Shown in pieces: positions 16,755 to 25,959 of a stretch of 37,008 nucleotides of DNA (its first letter is position 1; each line of letters begins with the position of its first letter). The notes beneath the pieces were generated by a model. The model had not been told where the DNA came from. It ran no database searches and saw only the letters and a program-made list of their open reading frames with translations. A program made the position numbers and the translations under genes. The DNA comes from Nitrospirota bacterium (lineage in GTDB: Bacteria > Nitrospirota > Thermodesulfovibrionia > UBA6902): the NCBI GenBank assembly GCA_016234115.1, contig JACRHD010000060.1, positions 105,135-142,142 on the forward strand, in the 5' to 3' direction.

Positions 16755-18105
16755 CCTTACGCCCGTAAAGATCGTTGAAGAACTTGATAAATATGTAGTC
16801 GGACAGGGCAAGGCAAAAAAGGCCGTGGCGATAGCCCTCAGAAACCGCTGGAGGAGACAACTCTTATCCGATGAATTAAAAGACGAAATTCTGCCTAAAA
16901 ATATCCTGATGATAGGCCCGACAGGCGTTGGAAAAACAGAGATTGCGCGAAGGCTTTCCAAACTGGCCCAGGCGCCGTTCATCAAAGTCGAGGCCTCAAA
17001 GTTTACCGAGGTAGGTTATGTGGGCAGGGATGTGGAGTCGATGATCCGGGACATTACAAACCTCGCCCTGAACATGGTCAAAACAGAGCACATTGAAAAA
17101 GTGCAGGAAAAAGCCCGCTCCCTTGCTGAAGAAAAGATACTGAACATCCTGCTGCCGCCGCCTCGCACCCAGAAAAAAATCTCTGTTTCCGAACCGGCCC
17201 AGGAACCGGAAGAAGAAAAAGAAAATTACAGCGACAGCCGCGAGAAGCTTCGCGCCCAACTGAGGGAAGGAAAACTCGACAACAGGTATGTCGATCTTGA
17301 GGTGCGGGAAAAAGTCGTGCCTTTCGGAATTGTTTCAAATATAGGCATGGACGATATCGAAATGAATCTCAAGGAAATGTTAGGCAATTTTCTGCCGGAA
17401 AAACCAAAGAGAAAAAAAGTTAAGGTCCCCGAAGCGGCGCAGATTCTTCAGCAGGAAGAAGCCGGTAAGCTCATCGATATGGACAAGATCGTCAAAGAGG
17501 CGATCGAGAGGACCGAGCAGAACGGGATCATATTTATAGACGAAATCGACAAGATCGCGTCAAGGGGGAGCAGTTACGGCCCGGATGTCTCCCGTGAAGG
17601 GGTGCAGAGAGACCTTCTTCCCATAGTCGAGGGGTCCACTGTTTCGACCAAACACGGACCTGTAAAAACAGACCACATACTATTTATTGCCGCCGGCGCC
17701 TTCAGCATAGCAAAGCCGTCCGACCTTATACCCGAATTACAGGGCAGGTTCCCTATAAGGGCGGAACTGGACGCCCTCGGCAAGGAAGAATTCCTCCGGA
17801 TACTGAAAGAACCCAAGAACGCCCTGATCAAGCAATATACAGCGCTTATCGATACCGAGGGGGTCAATATCGACTTTACGGATGACTCAATCGCGGAAAT
17901 TGCAGGCATAGCTGCGCAGGTCAATGAAAAGACCGAAAATATCGGCGCAAGGAGGCTTCATACCATACTTGAAAAAGTCCTTGAAGAAATATCTTTTACG
18001 GCGCCTGATATCACGGGTAAAGAGCTTTTGATCGATGCGAACTACGTGCGGGAAAAATTAAACGATATCATAAAAGACGAAGACCTCAGCAGATATATTC
18101 TGTAA
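16747..18105 (+). CDS. hslU: ATP-dependent protease ATPase subunit HslU
   Basis: A 452-residue AAA+ unfoldase. Walker A is GPTGVGKT (57-64) and Walker B is IIFIDEID. The sequence between them (about 110-240) is the variable intermediate domain, here rich in charged residues. The C-terminus ends SRYIL, close to the HslU tail that inserts into HslV pockets and activates it. It unfolds substrates for HslV. The ATG lies inside the end of hslV, with GGAG just upstream. A hairpin follows 78 nt after the stop. Confidence 0.97.
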   Translation: MDNLTPVKIVEELDKYVVGQGKAKKAVAIALRNRWRRQLLSDELKDEILPKNILMIGPTGVGKTEIARRLSKLAQAPFIKVEASKFTEVGYVGRDVESMIRDITNLALNMVKTEHIEKVQEKARSLAEEKILNILLPPPRTQKKISVSEPAQEPEEEKENYSDSREKLRAQLREGKLDNRYVDLEVREKVVPFGIVSNIGMDDIEMNLKEMLGNFLPEKPKRKKVKVPEAAQILQQEEAGKLIDMDKIVKEAIERTEQNGIIFIDEIDKIASRGSSYGPDVSREGVQRDLLPIVEGSTVSTKHGPVKTDHILFIAAGAFSIAKPSDLIPELQGRFPIRAELDALGKEEFLRILKEPKNALIKQYTALIDTEGVNIDFTDDSIAEIAGIAAQVNEKTENIGARRLHTILEKVLEEISFTAPDITGKELLIDANYVREKLNDIIKDEDLSRYIL

Positions 18106-18182
18106 ATATTGCCTGCATCACTCTCAAACCTTTCATGTGTTGAATCAAGTCCATGACGCTAACTTCCGATTAATTCGCCATG

Positions 18183-18214
18183 AACCGGTCCGTTTGCCGA
18201 ACAAACCGGTTTTA
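18183..18214 (+). terminator. Hairpin downstream of hslU
   Basis: AACCGG and CCGGTT arms with a partly paired GTTTG..CAAA interior, followed by TTTATAT. A plausible weak intrinsic terminator for xerC-hslVU, separating it from the histidine kinase gene. Confidence 0.45.
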
Positions 18215-18289
18215 TATGAAAAAATATACTTGTTGTGAAAAAAAGGGCGCATTTAGTAAAATAAAATAATTTCCTGATAAGACAATCTT

Positions 18290-20332
18290 ATGAATTGCAA
18301 TAACCATATGCCCTGTAAATCTGAAATCTCAGGACCAGCACAAACAAAGGATGACCCCTTTCAACGACTTGTAGAATCATCTCCTGTTGCAATAGGCATA
18401 CACATACGGAACAAAATATCATTTCTGAACAAAGCAGGGGGCGACCTTTTCGGAGCGGCTTCCCCGGACCATGTCCTGGGCAAATCGCTGATAAGCTTTT
18501 TTCCTCCTGAACATCATGATACCGTGACCGGACAATTCCGGGACCTTCTGGAAAATAAAGCGGCGTTCCCCCCTCTTGAGACAAGACTGTCGCGTGTCGA
18601 CGGGACGGATATCGATGTTGAACTGTCGGCATCCAGGTTCATTTTTCAGCGCAGGCCTGCCGTTCAGTTTGCGCTTTACAGGATTACCAAACGCAAGAAA
18701 ATGGAAGAGATGCTGTTCCAGTCAAAACAGGACTGGGAAAATACGTTTCACGCAATTACCGACGTAATTACCCTTCACGATAAAGACTTTAATATCATTT
18801 ATGCCAACAAGGCCGCCCAGAATATGCTGCGTCTGCCCTCCCTGACCGCGGATACTCTTAATAAATGTTTCAGATACTATCATGGAACAAAATGTCCGCC
18901 CGAGGGGTGTCCCAGTTGCGACTGTCTTAAAACCGGGGTACCCGCGGACTTTGAAATATTCGAGCCGCACCTGAATATGTATATTGAAATCCGGGCGATG
19001 CCGAGGTTCGACAGGAACAACAATCTGATCGGTCTGATCCATATAGCAAGGGACATTACAGAGCGCAAGAAGATAGAAGAAGAGATCAGAAAAGCCAAGA
19101 GCGAGCTTGAAATGCGGGTGGAAGAGCGGACTTCAGAGCTTAAAAAGATCAACGACCAGTTGAAACAGAAAATATCCGAACGCAAAATCGCCGTTGAAGC
19201 CCTTAAGAAAAGCAAGCATAAATTCCGCAACCTCTCCCAGGAATTTCATACGCTCCTCAATTGCATCCCCGACAGCCTGCTTCTCCTGTCTCCGGACCTG
19301 AAGATTATGTGGGCAAACAGGGCCTCGGCCGCCGCATTCGGCAAAAATGAAGCGGCGCTCTCGGGGCAATACTGCTTCAGCCTGTGCTGCAACATCTTTT
19401 CACCGTGTGACAACTGCCCCACCCTGAAGAGCTTTATTTCAGGAATAGAGGAAACCTCGGAGATTACGACGGGCGAAGGCAAGATATGGGATGTCCGCTC
19501 TTTCCCGATAAAGGACGAGTCCGGAAAGGTAAAAAATGTTATCGAACTGGCCAGGGACATAACGGAAAAGATAAACCTGCAGGCGGGGGCGACGCGTTCA
19601 AGGCACCTGGCATCGCTTGGAGAACTGGCTGCCGGCGTGGCCCACGAAATCAATAACCCTATCAACAATATCATTAATTACGCGCAGTTACTGATTGATG
19701 AATTTGATCAGGAGAACAGGGACGCCGAAATCCCCCAGCGAATTGTCAAAGACGGCGACAGGATCGCCACTATAGTAAGGAGCCTTTTGTCCTTTGCGAG
19801 GATACGTAAAGAGGAAAAATCCTATGTGTATCTGCACGAAATATTTGCGGACACCCTTTCCCTTACTTCAGCTCAGATGCGGAAAGACGGCATTCATCTC
19901 AATGTAAACGTCTCTTCAAAAGCCATCAAGGTGCCTGTGCACCCCCAGCAGATCCAGCAGGTCTTTTTAAACATCATAAGCAACGCGCGTTACGCATTGA
20001 ACCAGAAGTATCCGGGAACGCATGAAAACAAGATACTCGATATATCATACGAAAGAATGACGATCGGGGGCTCCCCGTATGTGCATATCACCTTCCATGA
20101 CCGGGGCAACGGGATACCCTCCACTATTATCGACAAGGTGGTAAACCCTTTCTTTTCCACCAAGCCGAACCGGATGGGCACGGGCCTGGGCCTGAGCATC
20201 AGCCACGGCATCATAACCGAACACGGCGGGAAGCTGCTTATCAACAGCATTGAAGGAGAATATACCAAGATCATTATAGACATACCGACAGATTTAAAGG
20301 AGAAGGATGACGCCGAGAATTTTAATAATTGA
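18290..20332 (+). CDS. Multi-PAS sensor histidine kinase with Cys-cluster PAS domains
   Basis: A 680-residue cytoplasmic kinase. Order: PAS1 about 22-135, PAS2 about 145-260, coiled coil 262-312, PAS3 about 315-428, HisKA with H452 in GVAHEINNPI, and HATPase with the FFSTKPNRMGTGLGL block near 621-635. PAS2 contains a Cys cluster (C193, C202, C207, C210, C212) within YYHGTKCPPEGCPSCDC, and PAS3 another (C362, C366, C367, C373, C376). Cys-cluster PAS domains suggest a metal, FeS or thiol redox signal; this is inference. The last 26 nt overlap the sigma54 regulator gene, so the two form one two-component system. The Shine-Dalgarno is weak; an ATG at residue 7 is an alternative start. Confidence 0.93.
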   Translation: MNCNNHMPCKSEISGPAQTKDDPFQRLVESSPVAIGIHIRNKISFLNKAGGDLFGAASPDHVLGKSLISFFPPEHHDTVTGQFRDLLENKAAFPPLETRLSRVDGTDIDVELSASRFIFQRRPAVQFALYRITKRKKMEEMLFQSKQDWENTFHAITDVITLHDKDFNIIYANKAAQNMLRLPSLTADTLNKCFRYYHGTKCPPEGCPSCDCLKTGVPADFEIFEPHLNMYIEIRAMPRFDRNNNLIGLIHIARDITERKKIEEEIRKAKSELEMRVEERTSELKKINDQLKQKISERKIAVEALKKSKHKFRNLSQEFHTLLNCIPDSLLLLSPDLKIMWANRASAAAFGKNEAALSGQYCFSLCCNIFSPCDNCPTLKSFISGIEETSEITTGEGKIWDVRSFPIKDESGKVKNVIELARDITEKINLQAGATRSRHLASLGELAAGVAHEINNPINNIINYAQLLIDEFDQENRDAEIPQRIVKDGDRIATIVRSLLSFARIRKEEKSYVYLHEIFADTLSLTSAQMRKDGIHLNVNVSSKAIKVPVHPQQIQQVFLNIISNARYALNQKYPGTHENKILDISYERMTIGGSPYVHITFHDRGNGIPSTIIDKVVNPFFSTKPNRMGTGLGLSISHGIITEHGGKLLINSIEGEYTKIIIDIPTDLKEKDDAENFNN

Positions 20333-22004
20333 TGATGAGGAAGGCATCAGGTTCACCTTCCAGAAATTTCTTGCGGCAAAAGACTACGAAGTGAAGGCGG
20401 CAAAAGACTTCGAAGAGGCCATGGAATGTATTTCCGGATCGGATTTCGACGTCATATTCGCGGACATTATCTTAAGAGGAAGGACCGGCATCGACATACT
20501 GCGGGAGATAAAAAACAAGAAATTGAACTGTCCCGTAATTATGATAACGGGATACCCCAACATTGAAACCGCCTCTGAAGCGATCCGGCTCGGCGCCTTT
20601 GATTATCTGCCCAAGCCGATACAAAAGGACACGCTTTTTCACACCATAGACGTGGCCCTTCAGCATAAAGCCGTCATTGATGAAAAAGAGAAATACCGTT
20701 CGAACCTTGAAGCTATTTTCAGCAGCGTAAAGGACGCCATTATTACCGTGGACAAAGATTTACTGGTACTCGAGATAAATCAGGCGGCCCAAAGCATCTG
20801 CGGGTTGACCCGGAAATCCGTGGGCACGAGGTTCTTATTACAGGCGGGGTGCAGAGGGAAATGCCTTGAATCTCTTACAGAGACCATCAATTCCAAGAAG
20901 TCCGTTGAAATCAACCGCCTTGAGTGTCAGTTCGGCGACCATCCGGAACAGGTTGTGACACTGACGACGTCGCCTCTGCTTGACAGGCACGGCGAATTTA
21001 TCGGCGCCATCATGGTCGTAAGGGATGAAACCCGTCTGACCGGCCTCGAGCGGGAGCTCAATGAGCGCCAGAATTTTCACAGGCTCATAGGACAGAGCAA
21101 AAAGATGCAGGAAATTTATTCCATGATAGAGCTCCTGTCCGATGTGGAGACAACGGTCCTGATTACCGGGGAAAGCGGCACCGGCAAGGAGCTGGTCGCG
21201 GAAGCCCTGCATTATAAGGGAAGACGCTGCAGTAACCCGATCGTCAAGGTAAATTGTTCCGCATTATCCGAAAACCTTCTTGAAAGTGAATTGTTCGGAC
21301 ACGTCAGGGGCTCTTTTACCGGCGCGATAAGAGACAAGATCGGCCGCTTTCAGTTGTCCGACGGAGGCACAATATTCCTGGACGAGATAGCCGACATCTC
21401 CCCCAAAATACAAATAGAACTCCTGAGGGTCCTGCAGGAAAAGGAATTTGAACGGGTCGGGGACTCATCCACAATCAAGATAGACGTCCGTGTTATAACT
21501 GCAACAAATCAGAACCTTGCCAAGAAAGTCAAAATGGGCGAATTTCGCGAGGACCTCTATTACAGACTGAATGTAATGAAAATCAATCTTCCCCCCCTGA
21601 GAGAGCGGCGGGAGGACATCCCGCTGCTGACCAACCACTTTCTAAACAAATTCAACAACAAGTTCAATAAGGAAATCAGGGGCATTTCTGCAGATGTGGA
21701 GAAGATATTCATGGAATACTCCTGGCCCGGCAATATAAGGGAGCTGGAGCATACACTGGAGCATTCCTTCATTCTGTGCCGGCAGCATACCATTGCCGTT
21801 GAACATTTACCCCTGGAATTATCGACCCTCAACAGTGAGGAAATCCCCCCCAGTAATAATGAGGGGGAGGATATCGACGATCCGCAAATAATTTTCCATG
21901 CCCTTGAGAAAACCGCCTGGAACAAATCAAAGGCGGCCCAGTTGTTAGGCATCAGCAGGCGCTCCATATACCGCAAAATCAAAGAATACAAAATCATCCC
22001 TTAA
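20307..22004 (+). CDS. Sigma54-dependent response regulator (REC-PAS-AAA-Fis)
   Basis: A 565-residue NtrC-family activator. REC domain 1-125 with phospho-acceptor D53 (FADI) and LPKP lysine around 103. A PAS domain about 130-245 contains C182 and C186. The AAA+ domain about 258-490 has Walker A GESGTGKE (288-295), the sigma54 contact loop GSFTGA (335-340; Ser replaces Ala of GAFTGA, a common variant) and Walker B IFLDE. A Fis-type HTH lies at about 525-562. AAAGGAG precedes the ATG, which overlaps the kinase gene. Phosphorylated by the upstream kinase, it should activate RpoN promoters. The palindrome at 22021 and promoter at 22148 are the obvious targets. Confidence 0.95.
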   Translation: MTPRILIIDDEEGIRFTFQKFLAAKDYEVKAAKDFEEAMECISGSDFDVIFADIILRGRTGIDILREIKNKKLNCPVIMITGYPNIETASEAIRLGAFDYLPKPIQKDTLFHTIDVALQHKAVIDEKEKYRSNLEAIFSSVKDAIITVDKDLLVLEINQAAQSICGLTRKSVGTRFLLQAGCRGKCLESLTETINSKKSVEINRLECQFGDHPEQVVTLTTSPLLDRHGEFIGAIMVVRDETRLTGLERELNERQNFHRLIGQSKKMQEIYSMIELLSDVETTVLITGESGTGKELVAEALHYKGRRCSNPIVKVNCSALSENLLESELFGHVRGSFTGAIRDKIGRFQLSDGGTIFLDEIADISPKIQIELLRVLQEKEFERVGDSSTIKIDVRVITATNQNLAKKVKMGEFREDLYYRLNVMKINLPPLRERREDIPLLTNHFLNKFNNKFNKEIRGISADVEKIFMEYSWPGNIRELEHTLEHSFILCRQHTIAVEHLPLELSTLNSEEIPPSNNEGEDIDDPQIIFHALEKTAWNKSKAAQLLGISRRSIYRKIKEYKIIP

Positions 22005-22020
22005 CACACCTTAATGAGAC

Positions 22021-22040
22021 ATGTCACACAGTTGTGACAT
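22021..22040. promoter_or_regulatory. Palindromic candidate enhancer (UAS) for the sigma54 regulator
   Basis: ATGTCACA and TGTGACAT form perfect 8-bp arms around CAGT, 17 nt after the regulator stop and about 108 bp upstream of the -24 element. The distance and dyad symmetry fit an NtrC-type upstream activating sequence. A second, weaker dyad CTTGC..GCAAG follows at about 22041-22056. Confidence 0.65.
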
Positions 22041-22147
22041 CTTGCCCATGTGCAAGGTGACCGGCACGCCGGCTCAGCAGCGCCCCTTTCAGTTGGAACC
22101 CCACAATTAATAAGCAGTATTATCGTTCAAGCATTATCCTGCCTGTC

Positions 22148-22162
22148 TGGCATGTATATTGC
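22148..22162 (+). promoter_or_regulatory. Sigma54 (-24/-12) promoter
   Basis: TGGCATGTATATTGC has the invariant GG and GC separated by exactly 10 bp and matches the TGGCAC-N5-TTGC consensus except one base. It lies 25 bp before the ATG at 22188 and downstream of a palindromic candidate UAS. Confidence 0.8.
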
Positions 22163-22187
22163 TTTTTTAATCCATAAAAGGAGAATT

Positions 22188-22418
22188 ATGATTATTTCTT
22201 ATCCCCAAAAAAAACTTTGCCCCTATCTTCTGGAGCCGTTTGAGAATTGTTACTGCGCAAGAATGGACAGCCAGGACATCGAAAGAGCAGTAAACCTCTG
22301 CAGTTATAATTTCGAAATTTGCGATATTTATAAAAAGAACAACGGGAACGGGAACGGGAACGGAAACGGACATAAAAAAGTAAACGGCGGAAACGGCTCA
22401 AGACATGCCATGAGTTGA
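22188..22418 (+). CDS. Small Cys-rich protein with Asn-Gly repeat tail
   Basis: A 76-residue protein starting at the ATG preceded by AAAAGGAG; longer upstream reading would translate the promoter. The N-terminal 50 residues hold C11, C21, C23, C38 and C45 in KLCPYLLEPFENCYC and VNLCSYNFEICDIYK, which suggests a zinc or iron-sulfur site or disulfides. No signal peptide. The tail contains five Asn-Gly pairs encoded by a 6-bp tandem repeat (AACGGG type), followed by a basic Gly/Asn-rich end. It lies immediately downstream of a two-component system, a palindrome and a -24/-12 promoter, so it is the predicted sigma54-controlled output. Function not recognised. Confidence 0.8.
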   Translation: MIISYPQKKLCPYLLEPFENCYCARMDSQDIERAVNLCSYNFEICDIYKKNNGNGNGNGNGHKKVNGGNGSRHAMS

Positions 22419-22454
22419 CGCGGGAAAAAACGCCGCCTTAAAAGAAGACACCTC

Positions 22455-23873
22455 TTACTTCTGCTTCTCCTTGTTGTGGAAAACGACATCCAGCCATTTA
22501 AGAATCTGGACCATGAACCTCCTGCTGAAGATAAAGCTCAACGGAAACGTCCTGATTATCATGAAGATCCTTTTTGGTCTCAGATAAAATTTCTTGAACG
22601 TATAAGCAAGGAGCTTTCTGACCTCATGCGGCGGAAGCTCGGAAATGGCGCTGGAATACTCGTAATAGCCTTCTCCCAGGTTTTGCGAGGAATTCTCCCC
22701 GATATACCGTGAAAACAGCTCTGTTCCTTTCTGAGGGATGGCTATGGAAAACGCCGCGGAGTGCAGAGGCAGTCCGGCCGCGAAATGAATCGTATCCAGC
22801 ATCTCTTTCCTGGTCTCGGTCGGATGTCCGATCATGAAAAAACCTTCCGCGTGTATTCCGTTTTTCACTGCGACTTCTATCATGTTTCTGATGTTTTCAA
22901 ACCTCAGGTTCCTCCGCAGCAGCTTCTGCAGCCTCCCGGACACGGTCTCAATGGCAAAACACATAACTCTCGTTCCGGCCCTTGCAAGTTTCTCCACTAT
23001 GTCCTTCTCCAGCACGTCGGACCTCAGGCCGTTGGGAAAGTACATATTTATCTTCAGGCGTTTTTCCACTATAAGGTCGCATATTTTTCTGGTCCTGTCC
23101 TTGTCAAAGTTGAAGGTGTCGTCGTAAAACTCAAAATCGGTAAGCCCGAAGTTTGAGTTCAGATGTTCCAGTTCCGCAACGACCCTTTCGGCGGAATGCG
23201 CCCTGAACTTCTTTGCAAAGATATCATGGCAGTAAATACACTTGTACGGGCATCCGCGGGACGTAAAAAGCCCCATGTATTTACGGCTGACCCTGAAGAA
23301 GGCGAAGCTCTTCCTCTTCCAGTATTCCTCGGAAAGGGGATTATTCAGGATGAGGTCCCATGCGGGAAATGGTATTTCACCATCGAGGTCTTCTATGGTT
23401 TCCCTCCTGCCGGTAAATACGGCGCCGCCGTTTTTATATACGACCCCTTTTATATTTTCATAGCGCCCGGCGCCGCCGTCAAACTTCTCTATAACTTCAA
23501 GAAGCGTCCTCTCTCCCTCATGCGCGACCGCGCAGGCCACGTCAAAGTAGTCAAACAGTTCGTCCTTCAAACTCGATACAATCGGCCCCCCCAGGACCAG
23601 AGAGCAGTTCCTGTTGTCCCTTTGTATGTTCTTCATAATCCTGGAAAGGTACAGACCGTCCCTGTTTGTCGACGACAATCCCACGACATCCGAATCCTTC
23701 AGGTTCTGATAAACGTAATCTTCACTCTGGACCGAGAGGTCGAATATGCGTATGTTGTCCCTGCCGGGCCTGTATTTTCTTAAATAGCCCGCAAGATACA
23801 TTAGCCCCAGCGGAGGTGTAACTTCAGGGATGCTTACCGAGGGTTCTCTTACTTTTATTAAAGATATATTCAT
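22455..23873 (-). CDS. B12-binding-type radical SAM protein
   Basis: A 472-residue protein: an N-terminal cobalamin-binding-like domain (residues 1-150; PPLGLMYLAGYLR, LVLGGPIVS), then a radical SAM core with CPYKCIYC (C208, C212, C215), an EFYDDTF block and an IETVSGRLQKLLRR block, and a C-terminal region near the membrane-like helix KRIFMIIRTFPLSFIF. Such enzymes often act on lipids, phosphonates or cofactors; substrate unknown. It converges on the Cys-rich small gene with a 36-nt gap. It is one of four radical SAM genes in the window and is the least similar to the pair at 48 and 27993. Confidence 0.9.
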   Translation of the reverse strand: MNISLIKVREPSVSIPEVTPPLGLMYLAGYLRKYRPGRDNIRIFDLSVQSEDYVYQNLKDSDVVGLSSTNRDGLYLSRIMKNIQRDNRNCSLVLGGPIVSSLKDELFDYFDVACAVAHEGERTLLEVIEKFDGGAGRYENIKGVVYKNGGAVFTGRRETIEDLDGEIPFPAWDLILNNPLSEEYWKRKSFAFFRVSRKYMGLFTSRGCPYKCIYCHDIFAKKFRAHSAERVVAELEHLNSNFGLTDFEFYDDTFNFDKDRTRKICDLIVEKRLKINMYFPNGLRSDVLEKDIVEKLARAGTRVMCFAIETVSGRLQKLLRRNLRFENIRNMIEVAVKNGIHAEGFFMIGHPTETRKEMLDTIHFAAGLPLHSAAFSIAIPQKGTELFSRYIGENSSQNLGEGYYEYSSAISELPPHEVRKLLAYTFKKFYLRPKRIFMIIRTFPLSFIFSRRFMVQILKWLDVVFHNKEKQK

Positions 23874-23966
23874 AGCGCGTGTGGCTCTATTATAATTGAT
23901 ATAAAAAAATTTTAGAAAGCTTCGCCCGGCGCTGCTGTTGAATCTGATTCACCATCAAAAGACAAA

Positions 23967-24108
23967 CCACAGAGACCACAGAGGAAAAAAATAAATATTA
24001 ATCCACGGATTACACTGATTAACACAGATGTATTTAGAAATATTTTTTCAATCTGTGTAATCTGTGAAATCTGCGGATTAATGAATCCTTTCTCTGTGAC
24101 CTCTGTGG
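23967..24108. repeat. Nested palindromic repeat (CCACAGAG / ATTAATCC..CAGATT)
   Basis: Outer arms CCACAGAGACCACAGAG and CTCTGTGACCTCTGTGG match at 16 of 17 positions. Inner arms of about 34 nt run from ATTAATCCACGG to its counterpart CTGCGGATTAAT and are built from ATCTGTG/CACAGAT words. A related single palindrome lies at 25869-25942. The whole 23874-24273 gap contains nothing else I can support; a short ORF across it is an artefact of the repeat. Confidence 0.8.
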
Positions 24109-24273
24109 CCGGGTGGCGGATTCCGGTTGACTGCCAACTTTTAAATCCTTATCATATAACTATTGGGAAGTCTGGAACCGGGGATACATACGCAACCTGT
24201 TTGTCGTGCCTCATCAGTAATAAAGCTGACGGACGCAATCCTGCTTACAATTATAAAGTGAGTGAACAAGATC

Positions 24274-25857
24274 ATGAAATGCCTGCTCATATCTCTCCAG
24301 TCTAATGCCTATGTCGCGGGACTGAAGTATTTGGCGGCCAATATCAGGGACAAGGGCCACGATGCCAGGGTACTGCTCTTACCCGGCTACCTGGAACCGA
24401 CGCTGAATCCCGAGGTGGAAAAATTCATCCGGGATTACAGCCCCGATTTGATCGGCATAAGCCTGATGGCCCTTGAATTTTATCCTTCAAAAAATCTCAC
24501 GCGCCTTTTAAGGGAGAGATTTCAGATACCGGTCATATGGGGCGGCGTGCACGCGACGACCAACCCTGAAGATTGTATAAAGCAGGCCGACTATATATGC
24601 CGAGGGGAAGGAGAAAAAGTTATTGTTTCATTACTGGAGCATCTTCGCGGCAAAGGCGCAGACTGCCTTCCGGAGATCCCCGGTATATGGGCGCGCCGCG
24701 ATGGACGGATCGTAAGAAATGCCGACAGCCCTCCCGAGACCGACCTGGACGCCCTGCCGGCCCAGGAGTACCTCCCTGAATATTATTACGGCTTTCACAA
24801 CAACAGGATATATAATTTCGCCCGGGACCCCAGTCTGTTCCGGAGGTACGCTCTATATGGCGGCACATGCCATATGACGATCACGACAAGGGGCTGTCCG
24901 TTCATCTGCGCATATTGCGGAAACTCCTCTCTTGCAAAGGTATACGGCAGGGAGGTGAGAAAGAGGTCCGTTGAAAATTGCATTGAAGAATTAAGAAGGG
25001 TAAAAAAAGACCCTTATGTTCTGTATATAAATTTTCAGGACGATTGTTTCTTTGTTCATACCAGAGATTGGATGAAACATTTTTGCGACGCCTACAAGAA
25101 ACACATCAATCTGCCTTTTATGGCGCGGGTGATTCCTTCCATGCTCGACAGGGAAAAGCTTTTTATGCTCAAAGACGCGGGGCTGAGCGTTGCCGTTATG
25201 GGCGTTCAAACGGGGTGCGACCGCGTAAATTTCGAGGTCTATAACAGAAAAGTGCATTTCTCAACGGTCATGAAGGCGGCCGGGCTCCTTGCTGAAAGCA
25301 GGGTAGCGCCTTACTACGAGATGATAGTGGATAATCCGTACGAAACTGAAGCAGATATCATGGAAGGTATTAATTCCATGTCTATGCTCCCGCGCCCTTA
25401 TACCGTATCTCTTGCTCATCTGACATTTTTCCCCGGGACTTCGCTTACCGAGAGGGCCTTGAAGGACGCAAAAATCGATCCCGAAGCGTATCTGACAAGA
25501 TTCATGGTGAACATAGACTGGACCTATTTCAACAAGTTACTTTATATGACGCCATTTATACCGCGTTATCTGATAAAAACCTTAAACAGGCGCGAGACCG
25601 AAAGGAACACATTTCACACACTTTTTTTAAACAGTCTGTTCTTCATAGTAAAAAGAACGATTGAACCCGCGGTCTTTTTCTTTGTTATAGCAAGGGGGCT
25701 GAAATATAACGTAAGGTGGACAGTGAGGACTGTGCTCGGCAACTGGAGGTCCGCATTTGCAAAAATACTCTTTAATTTTCTCGGAAAAGGGGACATGGAA
25801 TTCGACAAGAGATTAAAACTCGCGCGTAAAGAGATGCCCTCGCTTTTTGAGAAATAA
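24274..25857 (+). CDS. B12-binding-type radical SAM protein
   Basis: 527 residues from the ATG at 24274; a GTG at 24262 is in frame and cannot be excluded. The N-terminal cobalamin-binding-like domain has WGGVHATTNPED near residue 89. The radical SAM motif CPFICAYC uses C208, C212 and C215. A C-terminal extension with a hydrophobic stretch (LFFIVKRTIEPAVFFFVI) may bind membrane. It is flanked on both sides by palindromic repeats and followed by the convergent phosphodiesterase gene. Substrate unknown; membrane contact suggests a lipid-linked substrate, which is inference. Confidence 0.9.
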   Translation: MKCLLISLQSNAYVAGLKYLAANIRDKGHDARVLLLPGYLEPTLNPEVEKFIRDYSPDLIGISLMALEFYPSKNLTRLLRERFQIPVIWGGVHATTNPEDCIKQADYICRGEGEKVIVSLLEHLRGKGADCLPEIPGIWARRDGRIVRNADSPPETDLDALPAQEYLPEYYYGFHNNRIYNFARDPSLFRRYALYGGTCHMTITTRGCPFICAYCGNSSLAKVYGREVRKRSVENCIEELRRVKKDPYVLYINFQDDCFFVHTRDWMKHFCDAYKKHINLPFMARVIPSMLDREKLFMLKDAGLSVAVMGVQTGCDRVNFEVYNRKVHFSTVMKAAGLLAESRVAPYYEMIVDNPYETEADIMEGINSMSMLPRPYTVSLAHLTFFPGTSLTERALKDAKIDPEAYLTRFMVNIDWTYFNKLLYMTPFIPRYLIKTLNRRETERNTFHTLFLNSLFFIVKRTIEPAVFFFVIARGLKYNVRWTVRTVLGNWRSAFAKILFNFLGKGDMEFDKRLKLARKEMPSLFEK

Positions 25858-25868
25858 AAAACTTTCGT

Positions 25869-25942
25869 CCGCAGATATCACAGATTACACAGATTGCATA
25901 AAAACTGCTTCAAAAAATCTGTATCCATCTGCGCAATCTGTG
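25869..25942. repeat. Palindromic CAGATT repeat, likely bidirectional terminator
   Basis: Arms of about 27 nt (CCGCAGATATCACAGATT.. and the counterpart ending CTGTGG) surround a short centre. The sequence family is the same as at 23967-24108. On the plus strand it is followed by ATTAATTTTTTTTT, so it should end the radical SAM transcript. It sits in the 102-nt gap between convergent genes. Confidence 0.75.
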
Positions 25943-25959
25943 GATTAATTTTTTTTTCA

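Noticed and set aside
22050-22187. Extension of the small Cys-rich protein to an upstream non-ATG start
   Set aside because: It would translate the -24/-12 promoter and UAS region, while AAAAGGAG sits correctly before the ATG at 22188.
24081-24305. A 74-codon plus-strand ORF upstream of the radical SAM gene
   Set aside because: Its start lies inside the nested palindrome, it has no domain, and it overlaps the radical SAM start.
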